Positions 17,218 to 26,435 are shown, numbered from the stretch's first letter. The stretch: DNA of 64,000 nt from Brevibacterium sediminis (GCF_013623905.1 NZ_JABKDD010000014.1:1-64000), one strand, 5' to 3'. The notes: generated from the letters alone by a model not told the origin. Translations and numbers: made by a program.

Positions 17218-17651
17218 TGTCGGAGAGACTCATGCTTGACAGCCTGGACACGATCGAAGAGCTCGCAACGTCCGGACGACCGCTCTATGTCCGCTATTCG
17301 GAAGGCTATGAGAGTGACACTCAGGGCGGGAGCATCGACTTCGAGTCGGGTCTCGAGCTGCCCGGCCTGGCCGTCAATCCTCTGACCCCTGAAGACTGGT
17401 GGACCCGCCCGCTGGGCGATTGGCTGGCTCGCCAGCTCTGCCAGTACAAGCATCTCCAGGAGAAAAACCCCGACCGCTTCGCCTGGATACTCACCGGAGA
17501 GCAGGTCGGGCGTGGTCCTGACTGCGAACCGCTGCTCGTCGAGGTAGAACCGATCGCCCGCCTTTCCCCGAGGCTGCTCGACGAAGCGGAGAAGCGCTAC
17601 CGGCGGAATTTCGACGCGGAGAAGGGTCCCGAGGACTCGGAACCCGCATAG
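17217..17651 (+). CDS. DUF6098 family protein
   Basis: This 144-residue protein matches the DUF6098 pattern known from actinobacteria: LYVRYSEG near residue 24, a conserved GLELPGLAVNPLTPEDWW centre, DWLARQLCQY and an AWILTGEQVGRGPDCEPLL segment. Function is unknown; homologues are often found beside stress genes. The start is the ATG in TGATG overlapping the previous gene, not the longer frame that would run through that gene. A strong hairpin follows the stop. Confidence 0.8.
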   Translation: MSERLMLDSLDTIEELATSGRPLYVRYSEGYESDTQGGSIDFESGLELPGLAVNPLTPEDWWTRPLGDWLARQLCQYKHLQEKNPDRFAWILTGEQVGRGPDCEPLLVEVEPIARLSPRLLDEAEKRYRRNFDAEKGPEDSEPA

Positions 17652-17669
17652 GAGGATTCCTCAGCAGCG

Positions 17670-17704
17670 AGGGCCCGACACCTGGTCATCAGGTCTCGGG
17701 CCCT
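17670..17704. terminator. Bidirectional hairpin terminator
   Basis: A nine-base arm AGGGCCCGA (17670-17678) pairs perfectly with 17696-17704, and after one mismatch ACCTG pairs with CAGGT around a five-base loop. It sits between the convergent DUF6098 gene and the small acidic gene and could stop transcription from both sides. Confidence 0.7.
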
Positions 17705-17716
17705 GACTTTCACCTC

Positions 17717-17890
17717 TCAGTAGTGTGCGGGCGGGTCGCTCGCGGGGAACGATTCTTCCTCCCACTCATCCACCAATTCATCCTCGTGCTGCTTCGACGC
17801 GGAATCCGTACCGGGCTTTTCCGCAACATCGTCTTTGGCTTCCTCGGGGACCTTTGTCGGTTCATTCTCGTCTTCGCTGTGAACACTCAT
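17717..17890 (-). CDS. Small acidic protein with a SFPASDPP tail
   Basis: The 57-residue product is rich in Glu and Asp and ends with WEEESFPASDPPAHY. The SFPASDPPA tail recurs in short uncharacterised proteins of many bacteria; no function is established. GGAGGAAGG precedes the ATG at 17890, which is why this start is preferred to a frame opening 15 codons earlier. It is likely soluble and largely disordered. Confidence 0.7.
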   Translation of the reverse strand: MSVHSEDENEPTKVPEEAKDDVAEKPGTDSASKQHEDELVDEWEEESFPASDPPAHY

Positions 17891-18087
17891 CACGATCTTC
17901 CTTCCTCCATCGAGTGTATGAACCCATGCTGACACTGTTTCAGGCGGCTCGGTAGGGGTGTTGCCCGGTATGCCGATCGTGTCATCGTGTCCCAGCCTGA
18001 CCGCCTGAACAATTGCCCGGAACCGATTTTGGGCATATCACCAGCCTTGAGTAAGATATTGCAAGGTCAAGCAGGCGGCCTCCAGAT

Positions 18088-18927
18088 GTGAGGACCCCTG
18101 ATTGTGTATCGCCTTCCCCTTCACCCGCAGATTCTCGCGCGGACCATCCATGCCAGCGGCTCAGAACTGAACCGCAGACGTTGAAGGACACCGTTGCTGC
18201 GTCCGACCCCCACCGCGAATCGGTCGCAGAACTCCTCATCAGACTCCTTGCCTCAGAAGACGAGCTCGGCAGCTTCGTGGATGAGCTCGCATTCATGGCC
18301 GCCGCCGAAATCGGTCAGGACTCTCAGGTCTCGTGCGGGATCATGTTGGTCCGCAACAGACGCAGCACCATTGTCTGCGGCAGCGACGACGCAGCGAGAC
18401 GATTCGAAGACATCCACACCTACCTCGGAGCGGGACCGCGTGTGGAGGCGAAGAAGACCGGTGCGATCATCTGCGTCGAGGACGCCGAGGAAGAGAAGCG
18501 CTGGCGAGACTTCATGGAGATCGCTGTGCTTCACGATCTGCGAAGCTTGGTGGCGGTCCCGCTCGGCATCGACGACACTGCGCAAGCGGTCATAACCTTC
18601 TACGCCATGCAACCCCACAGCTTCGGGGAGCCGACGCTGTCGGCCGTGCAGAGATTCGTGGAACCGGTGAAGAGGTCGTTGCGAGTGGCGGTCCGAACCG
18701 CCCGCTTCGCCGAGGCAGCCGAACACCGACAGCGGGCGATGGAATCGCGCACCGTCATCGACGTGGCCATCGGAATCACGATGGCCCAGGCGGCCTGCAG
18801 CCAGGATGAAGCTGTCACCATTCTCAAGAGGGCCTCATCGCATCGCAATATCAAACTGCGCACGCTCGCCGGAGAACTCGTCAACTCACTCGGTCAGCCC
18901 GAGCCGATCACGCCGTTCACCGAGTGA
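18088..18927 (+). CDS. GAF-ANTAR domain regulator
   Basis: The N-terminal two thirds of this protein form a GAF sensor domain (about residues 45-205, with SLVAVPLGI and VITFYAMQP near its end). The C terminus carries an ANTAR RNA-binding domain (AMESRTVIDVAIGITMAQ through LAGELVNSLG) with the family's three-helix pattern. ANTAR proteins bind paired hexanucleotide-loop hairpins in nascent RNA and prevent termination; GAF-ANTAR proteins are usually cytoplasmic stress or light sensors. The start is uncertain: GTG 18088 gives 279 residues, but the first 30 look non-coding, and TTG 18181 is a good alternative. Confidence 0.8.
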   Translation: MRTPDCVSPSPSPADSRADHPCQRLRTEPQTLKDTVAASDPHRESVAELLIRLLASEDELGSFVDELAFMAAAEIGQDSQVSCGIMLVRNRRSTIVCGSDDAARRFEDIHTYLGAGPRVEAKKTGAIICVEDAEEEKRWRDFMEIAVLHDLRSLVAVPLGIDDTAQAVITFYAMQPHSFGEPTLSAVQRFVEPVKRSLRVAVRTARFAEAAEHRQRAMESRTVIDVAIGITMAQAACSQDEAVTILKRASSHRNIKLRTLAGELVNSLGQPEPITPFTE

Positions 18928-19030
18928 GTGACCGGCCTTCCAGCGGATTGTCGAAATGTTCGGTCGACGCACTCGAGACCACCCCGTAGACTGATTCTTC
19001 ATCCGCGCACTCCAGCGAAAGGTGATCCGA

Positions 19031-19261
19031 ATGTCAACCGACGACAACAGCACCGACGGCAGCACCGCCGACAGCATGCGCAAGGCAACGGAGAATCTCG
19101 ACCACGAAGCCGGAGGCGCACCTTCGTCCGAGTATCTCGACAAGGTCGACCCCGACGACTTCGGCCGGAAAGACGAGACCGGCGATGATGAGAATCGCGA
19201 GGACGAGGAGAACGCCGACGAGGAGGACGAGCCGGCTGATACGCCGCCGACAGATCGCTGA
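19031..19261 (+). CDS. Small highly acidic hypothetical protein
   Basis: The 76-residue product is dominated by Asp, Glu, Ser and Thr, with runs such as DENREDEENADEEDEP, and has no hydrophobic core. GAAAGGTGAT sits just before ATG 19031, supporting expression; a frame starting three codons earlier is less likely. I do not recognise a family. It is probably disordered and resembles the other short acidic protein at 17.8 kb in composition only. Confidence 0.55.
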   Translation: MSTDDNSTDGSTADSMRKATENLDHEAGGAPSSEYLDKVDPDDFGRKDETGDDENREDEENADEEDEPADTPPTDR

Positions 19262-19273
19262 ACGCCTTCGTCG

Positions 19274-20275
19274 TCACTGCGTCGCGGGGAACATCTCCTC
19301 AACGATGTCGAGCAGAGCCATCGCCTCGTCATAGTCGCCGCGCATCGACCAGTACGGGAGATCGTGGACCTGACCGGATTCGAAAGCTGGGATGCGATCG
19401 TACGGCGTTTCGTCCTTGAGGTCGTCGACGCCGATGCTCGCATTATTGAAGCCGACCACGAAGACCGTCTCGGAGCGAAGAACATCAGGCAGCACCTCGA
19501 GCGAGGGCCCGAACATGTCTCCGCCCGCAGTGTAGGGTTCGATGTCGTTCTCTTCGAACAGCGGAGCAGTCGTGAAGCCGAGCGGTTTCAGCTCCGCCGA
19601 CAGGCTCTTGTCCTCGATGAGGATATAGGGAGTGTCCTTGCTGTCGAGCGTGAGGATGGAGATCTCTCCCTCGGGGATTGAGATGGTGTCCTTCACCTCG
19701 GCAACTCGGTCCTCATAGGCTGACTCGAACTTCTCATAGTCCGCCTGTCGGCCCAACACGTCGGAGGCAATGAAGGAGAACTGGTCCTGCCAGGTCTGCT
19801 TGTCTCCTGATACGAGTACCGTGGGCGCCACTTCCTGCAGTCTGTCGTAAGAGTCGGTCGCGTGCTTGAGTGGGAATCCGATCCCTCCGGCGATGATGAG
19901 GTCGGGCTCGGCCTCGATGATGGCTTCGAGATCGAATCCATCGTTGCTCCACGGCAGGAACTCAGTCCCCTGCGCCTCAGCCTTCTCAGCCCAGAACGGT
20001 GAGAACTCCCCGTCGGTTTCCGTGACCTCGGGAGTCGTTCCCACGACCGGCACGTCGAGGTCGAAGAGATAACCGGCGAGAGCGTAGTTGAGCACAACCA
20101 CCCGCTGCGGATCGGCCGGGACCTCGACCCTGCCCTGTTCGGTCGCGACCGTACGGGTCTCCGATCCGTTCGCCGAGGGACCAGTCTCGGACGTATTCGT
20201 GGGACCTGCACAGGCGGTAATGAGCAGAAGACTTGCACCCATGAAGAGCGCACTGATTCGACGGAGCAGGGACAT
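19274..20275 (-). CDS. Iron-siderophore ABC transporter substrate-binding lipoprotein
   Basis: This 333-residue protein has a lipoprotein signal peptide with a lipobox LITAC near residues 18-22, then a FepB/FecB type periplasmic-binding fold: RVVVLNYALAGYLFDLDVPV at the start of the first lobe, EAEPDLIIAGG, and a C-terminal lobe ending LLDIVEEMFP. It should bind ferric siderophores at the outer membrane face of the cytoplasmic membrane. No permease or ATPase partner is next to it, so it must share a transporter encoded elsewhere. A DtxR-type iron box lies 42 to 60 bases upstream. It is divergent from an AraC regulator. Confidence 0.85.
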   Translation of the reverse strand: MSLLRRISALFMGASLLLITACAGPTNTSETGPSANGSETRTVATEQGRVEVPADPQRVVVLNYALAGYLFDLDVPVVGTTPEVTETDGEFSPFWAEKAEAQGTEFLPWSNDGFDLEAIIEAEPDLIIAGGIGFPLKHATDSYDRLQEVAPTVLVSGDKQTWQDQFSFIASDVLGRQADYEKFESAYEDRVAEVKDTISIPEGEISILTLDSKDTPYILIEDKSLSAELKPLGFTTAPLFEENDIEPYTAGGDMFGPSLEVLPDVLRSETVFVVGFNNASIGVDDLKDETPYDRIPAFESGQVHDLPYWSMRGDYDEAMALLDIVEEMFPATQ

Positions 20276-20316
20276 TGACTACCTCGATTGACGGGTACGG
20301 ACTAGACTCGAAGAAC

Positions 20317-20335
20317 ATAGCCCAGCCTAACCAAA
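20317..20335 (-). promoter_or_regulatory. Putative DtxR/IdeR/DmdR1 iron box
   Basis: Read on the minus strand, the 19 bases TTTGGTTAGGCTGGGCTAT match the actinobacterial iron-box consensus TWAGGTTAGSCTAACCTWA at 14 of 19 positions, with an almost complete left half-site and a weaker right half. It lies between the divergent siderophore-binding lipoprotein gene and the AraC gene, where an iron-bound repressor would block transcription. Confidence 0.5.
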
Positions 20336-20427
20336 GTTCTCGTCTCACTTACGACAAAGGCGACATCATCACCCGACCAACACGACACGCTCGTCTGCGA
20401 CGAGACGACAGCGGGACGGAACGACCA

Positions 20428-21153
20428 GTGCTCCTCACCGGGCATGATTGGCACAGCCATTCATACCCTCTGCTCATCCATGTCATCAGCGGGTCCGTCG
20501 ACGTCCATCTGCGCGGGCGCAGGTTCGAACCGACGCATCTCGGCCTCGTCTCCGAATCCAGCCTGTGGCTGGGCTCAGGTGTCGACCACTTGGTCACAAC
20601 GAGATCGGACTCCATCATGCTCGGCCCACGATTGTCACCGCAGACGGAACCGCCCGAAGGGTTCCTCCATATCCGCCGGTCAACCGCCATCCGCGAAACC
20701 GCCCTGCTCATCCTCGCCTCGTCTCCGAACAGCGAGGCCGAGCGCCGGCCGCTCAGGGAAGCCCTCGACGCAGAGCTGGGCACCTTCGCCGTCGATGACT
20801 TCCCGATTCCGGAACCGCAATACCGCGCAGTCCAAGCGATCGCGAACGACCCCATGAGCCTGATAGTGCCGTTGACCGCCGTCGCCGAGCGACATTCGAT
20901 GAGCAAACGACACGTCGAACGGATCATCAAAGACGACCTGGGCATGTCTTTCGTGCAGTGGAGGACGCGGAGGCGACTCAACCTTGCTCTGCGCAGAATC
21001 CGCGCAGGATTCACAGTTGCGTCCGCTGCCCGATCCGTCGGCTACCTCGGATCCGATGGGCTCATCAGGGCGATCAGTCGCCTCACCCACCTCACCCGCG
21101 AAGAGCTCTCCGGCGACCTGGCGGGTGCGGTCGCGGACTCCCGCACAAGGTGA
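20428..21153 (+). CDS. AraC family transcriptional regulator
   Basis: The product has an N-terminal cupin-like sensor domain (WHSHSYPLLIHVISGSVDV) and a C-terminal double helix-turn-helix: first helix pair near VAERHSMSKRHVERIIKD, second near AARSVGYLGSDGLIRAISR. It probably controls the divergent iron-siderophore gene or an unlinked uptake system. I place the start at GTG 20428 because the longer frame from TTG 20275 would run through the iron box and the neighbour's start codon. However, 20275 has an SD-like GGAGCAGGGA and cannot be excluded (292 residues instead of 241). Confidence 0.75.
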   Translation: MLLTGHDWHSHSYPLLIHVISGSVDVHLRGRRFEPTHLGLVSESSLWLGSGVDHLVTTRSDSIMLGPRLSPQTEPPEGFLHIRRSTAIRETALLILASSPNSEAERRPLREALDAELGTFAVDDFPIPEPQYRAVQAIANDPMSLIVPLTAVAERHSMSKRHVERIIKDDLGMSFVQWRTRRRLNLALRRIRAGFTVASAARSVGYLGSDGLIRAISRLTHLTREELSGDLAGAVADSRTR

Positions 21154-21208
21154 CCGATACTCCGGCTATCGCCGCTCGTGGTGACCGCCGGCCTACCGGA
21201 CAGCCCCC

Positions 21209-23008
21209 TCAGAACTTCGGCACGTCGGCGATCAGCGCCCGCGTGTACTCGTGCGATGGATCCTCGAGCACCGAGGCGGTTGGTCCGTAGTCGACGATCT
21301 TGCCCTTGTTGAGCACCGCGAGGTTGTCGGCGATATGCCGCGACAGCGCGATGTTGTGAGTGACGAAGAGCATCGCCAGCTGACGTTCCTCCCGCAGGGT
21401 GCGCAGCAGCGCCACGATCGACGCCTGCACGCTGACGTCGAGTGCCGAGGTGATCTCGTCACAGACCATCACCGACGGCGCGTTGACCAGCGCTCGAGCA
21501 ATCGCGGCCCTCTGCCGCTCACCGCCGGAGAGGTCACCGGGACGCCGGTGATAGAACGACCGTCCCAGCCGCACCGAATCGAGTGCTTCCTCGACGGCGG
21601 CTTTCCGGCTGGCGGCCGTACCGTTACCGCTCATCTCCAACGGCACCGTCAACGACTGACCGATCGATCGCCGCGGGTTGAGCGAGGAGAAGGGCGACTG
21701 GAACACGTATTGGATGCCCACGCGCTGTTCGTTCGTGCGTTTGCGCGTCGACCGTGCAAGCTCCGTTCCCCGCAGCTTCACCGCTCCTTGGTAGTCGTCG
21801 TTGAGCCCGGCCACGCACTGTGACAGTGTCGTCTTGCCCGATCCCGATTCGCCGAGCAGCATCGTGCACTCCCCCGGCTCCAGGACCATATTGATCCCGT
21901 CGAGGATCTGCGCCTTCCCGTAGGCGAGCGCCACATCCTTGACCTCGAGCAGAGGCGCATTCGCCGAGGCAGACTTGCCCATCTCCTCCACATCGGAGAC
22001 ATCAGAATCAACCGCCGAGGCGGCCGCCACGTCAGCATCGGACCGATCCGATCCCGAGTCGGCGAGCTTCTCCCCCGTCGACACGAGGATATGTGTCTTC
22101 TCATCAGCCTCGGCGACGGCTTTCGCTTCCGCGGCCCCGTCGCCGATGGTCTTGCGTCCGGCAAGATCGGGCACAGCCGCCATAAGCATCTTCGTGTACT
22201 CATGCTGGGGGCGTTCGAGCACCGCCGACACCGGGCCTTCTTCGACGAGGTCGCCGCGCAGCATCACAGCCACCCGGTCGGAGATGTCCTTGATCACCGC
22301 AAGATCGTGGGTGATGTAGAGACCGGCGACGTTGTTCGCCACCGTCATCTGCCGGATCGTGTCGAGCACGACCGACTGCGTGGACACGTCCAGGCCGGTG
22401 GTCGGTTCGTCGAGGATGAGCACGTCCGGGTACATGGCGAAGGCCATGGCGATGCCGATGCGCTGCTGCTGACCGCCGGACAGCTGATGCGGCCACCTCT
22501 TCTGATAGGCACGATCCCCGGGGAGCCCGACGTCGACGAGCACCTCGGCGACGCGATCAGTTCGCTCACGATCCGAGGCTCCGAAGTCGTGGATGTCGAG
22601 GACCTCCCGGATCTGCTCGCCCACGCGCATGGCCGGGTTGAGCGAGAGCGCCGGGTCCTGAGGGATGTACGCGATTCGGGATCCGCGCAGATCGCGCAGG
22701 GCCACCTCGTCGAGGTCGCCGACCTCAAGGTGGGTGGCGTCGCCCCGCGGCCAGATGCTCACGGACCCGGACCCGAACTTCAGGCCCTCCCGGAAGTGCC
22801 CCATGCAGGCCAGACCAGCCGTGGTCTTACCGGAACCCGACTCCCCCACTAGCCCGAGGATCTCGCCTCGGGACAGGGCGAAGTCGACGCCGTGAAGGAT
22901 CTCGTCGCCGGCGTTCGTGAGCACGCGCAGGTCGCTGACGCGCAGAACGATCTTCTCGTTCGGTTCGTTCGCATCATCGTGGCGAACGGTCTCTGTCTTC
23001 GGGCTCAT
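21209..23008 (-). CDS. Peptide/nickel-type ABC transporter, fused DppD-DppF ATPase
   Basis: The 599-residue protein holds two complete ABC ATPase domains. The first has Walker A GESGSGKT at 55-62, signature LSGGQQQR near 177 and Walker B LILDEP near 198. The second has Walker A at 386-393 and signature LSGGERQR. They are joined by an acidic, Ala/Ser/Asp-rich linker (about 290-350). Each half resembles DppD or DppF of the oligopeptide family, normally two proteins. It energises the permeases encoded just upstream. The ATG at 23008 overlaps the permease stop (ATGATGA context with GGAGG upstream). It is the last gene of a five-gene operon. Confidence 0.88.
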   Translation of the reverse strand: MSPKTETVRHDDANEPNEKIVLRVSDLRVLTNAGDEILHGVDFALSRGEILGLVGESGSGKTTAGLACMGHFREGLKFGSGSVSIWPRGDATHLEVGDLDEVALRDLRGSRIAYIPQDPALSLNPAMRVGEQIREVLDIHDFGASDRERTDRVAEVLVDVGLPGDRAYQKRWPHQLSGGQQQRIGIAMAFAMYPDVLILDEPTTGLDVSTQSVVLDTIRQMTVANNVAGLYITHDLAVIKDISDRVAVMLRGDLVEEGPVSAVLERPQHEYTKMLMAAVPDLAGRKTIGDGAAEAKAVAEADEKTHILVSTGEKLADSGSDRSDADVAAASAVDSDVSDVEEMGKSASANAPLLEVKDVALAYGKAQILDGINMVLEPGECTMLLGESGSGKTTLSQCVAGLNDDYQGAVKLRGTELARSTRKRTNEQRVGIQYVFQSPFSSLNPRRSIGQSLTVPLEMSGNGTAASRKAAVEEALDSVRLGRSFYHRRPGDLSGGERQRAAIARALVNAPSVMVCDEITSALDVSVQASIVALLRTLREERQLAMLFVTHNIALSRHIADNLAVLNKGKIVDYGPTASVLEDPSHEYTRALIADVPKF

Positions 23009-23925
23009 CATGCCTCCACGGATGTCGATGCGGTGGCTCGGGCGAAGGAGTCCGCGAGCAGGTTGGTGCCGATGGTCAGCAGTGCGATCGCGATGACCGG
23101 CAGCAGCACACCCCAAGGTTGGATGGACAGGGCGATTCGGTTCTCGTTGATCATCAGACCCCAGTCGGCCGCGGGCGGCTGCAGACCGAGTCCGAGGAAC
23201 GACAGCGACGCGATGTAGCCGATCGAATAGGTCAGACGCAGTCCTGCCTCCACGCTCAACGGACCGGTGATGTTAGGGAGCAGCTCACGGATGAGCACCT
23301 TCCACCGGGGCATCGCATACATCTCCGCGGCCTTGATGTAGTCCTCGGTGATGACGCCCAGGGTCGCGGACCTCGCGACACGGGCGATGCGTGGTGCGTG
23401 GGTGAGGCCGATGACGGTCACGAGCACCCACCCCTGCGGGCCCAACACGGTGATTGCCAGGAGGGCGAACACGAGCTGCGGGATGGCGAGTATGACGTCG
23501 TTGAGCCGCATGATCACGGCGTCGAAGGTTCCTCCGACATAGGCGGCGAGCATGCCGATGATCGCACCGACGACCATGCCGAGCGCCGTGGCGAGCACTC
23601 CGTAGACGATGAGTGTCACTCCGCCGGCGAGGAACCGGGAGAACACATCGCGGCCGAGGTTGTCCGAGCCGAACAGGCCGTAGGGACTGAACGGCTTCGT
23701 GACGAACTCGGTGGCGGTGTTGCCGGTCGCCCAGGGCAGCAGCAGCGGACCGCACAGGGCGAGCGCGACGACGACCACGGTGATGATCAGGCCGATCTTG
23801 CCCTGTTTCTGGGCGAGCACCCGCTTGTAGAAGGGAACGTAGGTGGTGGCGGATTCCTTGGGCACCTCAGCGGCATCCGTGGCCGCGGACTTGAGGTCAT
23901 CAAGGCTGTTGGCGTCGGTGCTCAT
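23008..23925 (-). CDS. Peptide-type ABC transporter permease (DppC-like)
   Basis: The 305-residue protein has a polar N-terminal tail, a first membrane helix (IGLIITVVVVALALCGPLLL), a conserved NLGRDVFSRFLAGG segment and the binding-protein-dependent permease EAA-type loop (EMYAMPRWKVLIRELLPNI). This is the DppC/OppC pattern. It forms the channel with the DppB-like partner; its ATG overlaps that gene's stop (ATGA), and its own stop overlaps the start of the ATPase gene. Confidence 0.88.
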   Translation of the reverse strand: MSTDANSLDDLKSAATDAAEVPKESATTYVPFYKRVLAQKQGKIGLIITVVVVALALCGPLLLPWATGNTATEFVTKPFSPYGLFGSDNLGRDVFSRFLAGGVTLIVYGVLATALGMVVGAIIGMLAAYVGGTFDAVIMRLNDVILAIPQLVFALLAITVLGPQGWVLVTVIGLTHAPRIARVARSATLGVITEDYIKAAEMYAMPRWKVLIRELLPNITGPLSVEAGLRLTYSIGYIASLSFLGLGLQPPAADWGLMINENRIALSIQPWGVLLPVIAIALLTIGTNLLADSFARATASTSVEA

Positions 23926-24875
23926 GCTGCGCTCCTGAGTTTCGGGTTGGTGAGGATGCCGACGACGTCGGCCGCCAGGTTCACCACGACGTAGACGGCG
24001 GCGACGAGCATGGAGATCGCCTGGACGACCTGCACGTCACGGTAGGTGACCGCATCGATGAGTGCTTGGCCGAGCCCCGGGTAGCGGAACAGGAACTCGA
24101 CGACGACCACTCCGCCGGCCAGCCAGGCCAGCTGGATCGCGACGACCTGAGCGACCGGTCCGAGTGCGTGGGGCACGGCGTGGCGCATGATCACGCGCTT
24201 CTCCGGGACACCCTTGAGCCTGGCCATCTCGACGAAGCCGGAGTCGAGGACTTCGATCATCGTCGCTCGCATCATCCGCACGATGTAGGGGGTGACGACG
24301 AGGACGAGTGTCAGGGTCGGCAGGATGAGCTGCTCCGGCCGGTTCCACACGGGTTCTCCCGGCGGGGCCAGGGTGACGGCCGGCAGGATCTGGAATACCG
24401 AAGTGGCGAAGATGGCGATGAGGCCGATGCCGATGACGAACTCGGGCATGGCCGCCAGCACGAGGCTGACCCCGGTCATCGCTTGGTCGCGGCGCTTCCC
24501 GCGGTGCAGCGCCTGAAAGACGCCGAGTCCGATGCCCAAGGGGACGGAGATAATCGCGGCCAGTCCCATGAGGATGAAGGAGGCCCCGATCCGATCACCG
24601 AGGAGTGCCCCGACGGAACCTCCCGTCGCCGAGGAGGTTCCGAAGTCGCCGACGAAGAGTCCTCCCAGCCAGGTGAAGTACCGCTGCCAGGCGGGTTGGT
24701 CGAGTCCCAGCTGTTCGTTCAGGGCCGCGATGCGCTCCGGGGTGGCCTGTTGGCCGAGGATCGCCCGGGCGGCGTCGCCGGGCAGCAACAGGGTGGCGCC
24801 GAAGACGAGCAGGGAGACTGCGATGAGGATGAATGCGGAGAAGAGCAGCCGCTTACCGATGACTTTTCCGAACAT
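23922..24875 (-). CDS. Peptide-type ABC transporter permease (DppB-like)
   Basis: The 317-residue protein starts with the N-terminal helix GKRLLFSAFILIAVSLLVFG and the family motif LPGDAARAILGQQATPE, and has the EAA-type loop ARLKGVPEKRVIMRHAVPHA. This is the DppB/OppB signature set. GGAGAGG before the ATG lies inside the end of the binding-protein gene, whose stop is one base upstream. Substrate could be peptides, nickel or another small solute. Confidence 0.88.
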   Translation of the reverse strand: MFGKVIGKRLLFSAFILIAVSLLVFGATLLLPGDAARAILGQQATPERIAALNEQLGLDQPAWQRYFTWLGGLFVGDFGTSSATGGSVGALLGDRIGASFILMGLAAIISVPLGIGLGVFQALHRGKRRDQAMTGVSLVLAAMPEFVIGIGLIAIFATSVFQILPAVTLAPPGEPVWNRPEQLILPTLTLVLVVTPYIVRMMRATMIEVLDSGFVEMARLKGVPEKRVIMRHAVPHALGPVAQVVAIQLAWLAGGVVVVEFLFRYPGLGQALIDAVTYRDVQVVQAISMLVAAVYVVVNLAADVVGILTNPKLRSAA

Positions 24876-24876
24876 G

Positions 24877-26424
24877 TCAGACCTCTCCGATCCATACGCG
24901 GTCGAATCTCCAACCGCTCAGGGGTCGTCCTGTTGAGTTGGGGACGAGCCCTCCGACGTACTTCTGGAAGGCGTCGACCTGGTTGGCGAAGCCCCAGACG
25001 ATGTAGCCGCCTTCGTCGTAGAGCATCTTCTGCAGCTCGTGCTCCAAGTCCCGGCGCTCCCCGGCGTCAGGGATGGCCCGGGCCTTGTCGAAGACCCTGT
25101 TGAACTGCGGGTCGTCCCAGTGGGTTTCGTTGAACGGCGACTCCGCCAGGGAGCAGGAGATGACCTGCGGCATGAAGTCACGTGTGTACCAGAAGTCCTG
25201 TGCGAAGTCCCATTGGAGGTATCCGTCGCCGAAGAACGTGGTGGCGTCGACCTTGCGGATCTTGACCCGGATTCCGGCGTCGGCGGCCTGCTGGGCGAAG
25301 ACCTGGGCGGCCTCGACTGCTCCGGATTGGATGGGGGCAGTGACGAGTTCGACGTCGAGTCCGTCAGGGTAGCCCGCCTCGGCGAGGAGCTTCTTCGCTT
25401 TGTCCAGGTCCTGTTTGCGCTGCGGGAATTTCGGGTAGTTCTCACTCAGCGGGCCGAACATGTCGTTGCCCAGGGTGCCGTAGCCGGAGAGCACCTGCTC
25501 GATCATCTGTTCGCGATCGACGACGAGCCGGAAGGCTTGTCGGACCTTGACGTCGTCGAAGGGCTTCTTGTCCACGCGCATGGTGAAGGGCAGCCACATG
25601 CCAGTCTTCGAGTTGAGGATGGACATGCGCTCATCGGCGGCGATGACTTCGACGAGGGCGAGTGGGATGCCGGCGATCGCGTCCACCTGGGTGGACAGTA
25701 AGGCGTTGATGAGGGCGTCGTCGTCGTTGAAATTGAGCACCTCCACCTCGTCGAGGTACATCTTGTCGAAGTCGAAATAGTGCTCGTTGGGCACGAGCAC
25801 CGTCGACTGGGCGGCGGTGAAGGATTTGAGTTTGAACGGTCCCGAGCACACCGGGTTCTCCGGGTCGTAGCCGACGGGGACGATGGCGGCGGTGTATTCG
25901 GCGACGGCGTCCTTGAACAGGCCGTTGGGTTCGCTGAGTCGGAATTCGACGGTGCGGTCATCTTTGGCGACGACTTTCTCCAGCATGGAGAAGTTTGCGG
26001 CCGCAGTCTTCGGATCGTCGGGGTCATTGATCCGCTCGAAGGTGAACACGACGTCTTCGGAGGTGATCGGCTTGCCGTCGGAGAACTTGATGCCGTCCTT
26101 CAGCGTGCACGTCCACACGGTGGAGTCGGAGTTGGCTTTGATCGATTCGGCCAGCAGCGGCACGACCTGGGAGTCGTCGTCCCAGCCGTAGAGGGCGTTG
26201 TAGAGGTTGACGGCTCGGCAGACGTCGCCGTTGTTGACGGGGATGTGGGCGTCGACGGTGTCCGCGGAGTTGCCGCCGGTGACACCGACGCGCAGGGTTC
26301 CGCCTTTGACGGGCTTGCCGGCGTCGGCGGCACCGACTTCCCTGCCGCCGCAGGCGCTCAGCCCGGCGACTCCAGCCACGGCTAGGCCTGCGCCCAGCGC
26401 TTGTCTTCGGTTCGGTGTGTTCAT
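24877..26424 (-). CDS. Peptide-type ABC transporter substrate-binding lipoprotein (SBP family 5)
   Basis: This 515-residue protein begins with a twin-arginine-like, lipoprotein signal (NRRQALGAGLAVAG, then LSACGG), suggesting Tat export and lipid anchoring. The mature part has the SBP_bac_5 fold, with WTCTLKDGIKFSDGKPITSEDVVFTFERI near residues 105-130. It captures the transporter's substrate outside the membrane. It lies 11 bases after the regulator gene and one base before the DppB-like gene, so all five genes form one operon. Confidence 0.88.
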   Translation of the reverse strand: MNTPNRRQALGAGLAVAGVAGLSACGGREVGAADAGKPVKGGTLRVGVTGGNSADTVDAHIPVNNGDVCRAVNLYNALYGWDDDSQVVPLLAESIKANSDSTVWTCTLKDGIKFSDGKPITSEDVVFTFERINDPDDPKTAAANFSMLEKVVAKDDRTVEFRLSEPNGLFKDAVAEYTAAIVPVGYDPENPVCSGPFKLKSFTAAQSTVLVPNEHYFDFDKMYLDEVEVLNFNDDDALINALLSTQVDAIAGIPLALVEVIAADERMSILNSKTGMWLPFTMRVDKKPFDDVKVRQAFRLVVDREQMIEQVLSGYGTLGNDMFGPLSENYPKFPQRKQDLDKAKKLLAEAGYPDGLDVELVTAPIQSGAVEAAQVFAQQAADAGIRVKIRKVDATTFFGDGYLQWDFAQDFWYTRDFMPQVISCSLAESPFNETHWDDPQFNRVFDKARAIPDAGERRDLEHELQKMLYDEGGYIVWGFANQVDAFQKYVGGLVPNSTGRPLSGWRFDRVWIGEV

Positions 26425-26435
26425 GTGCCTTCTTC

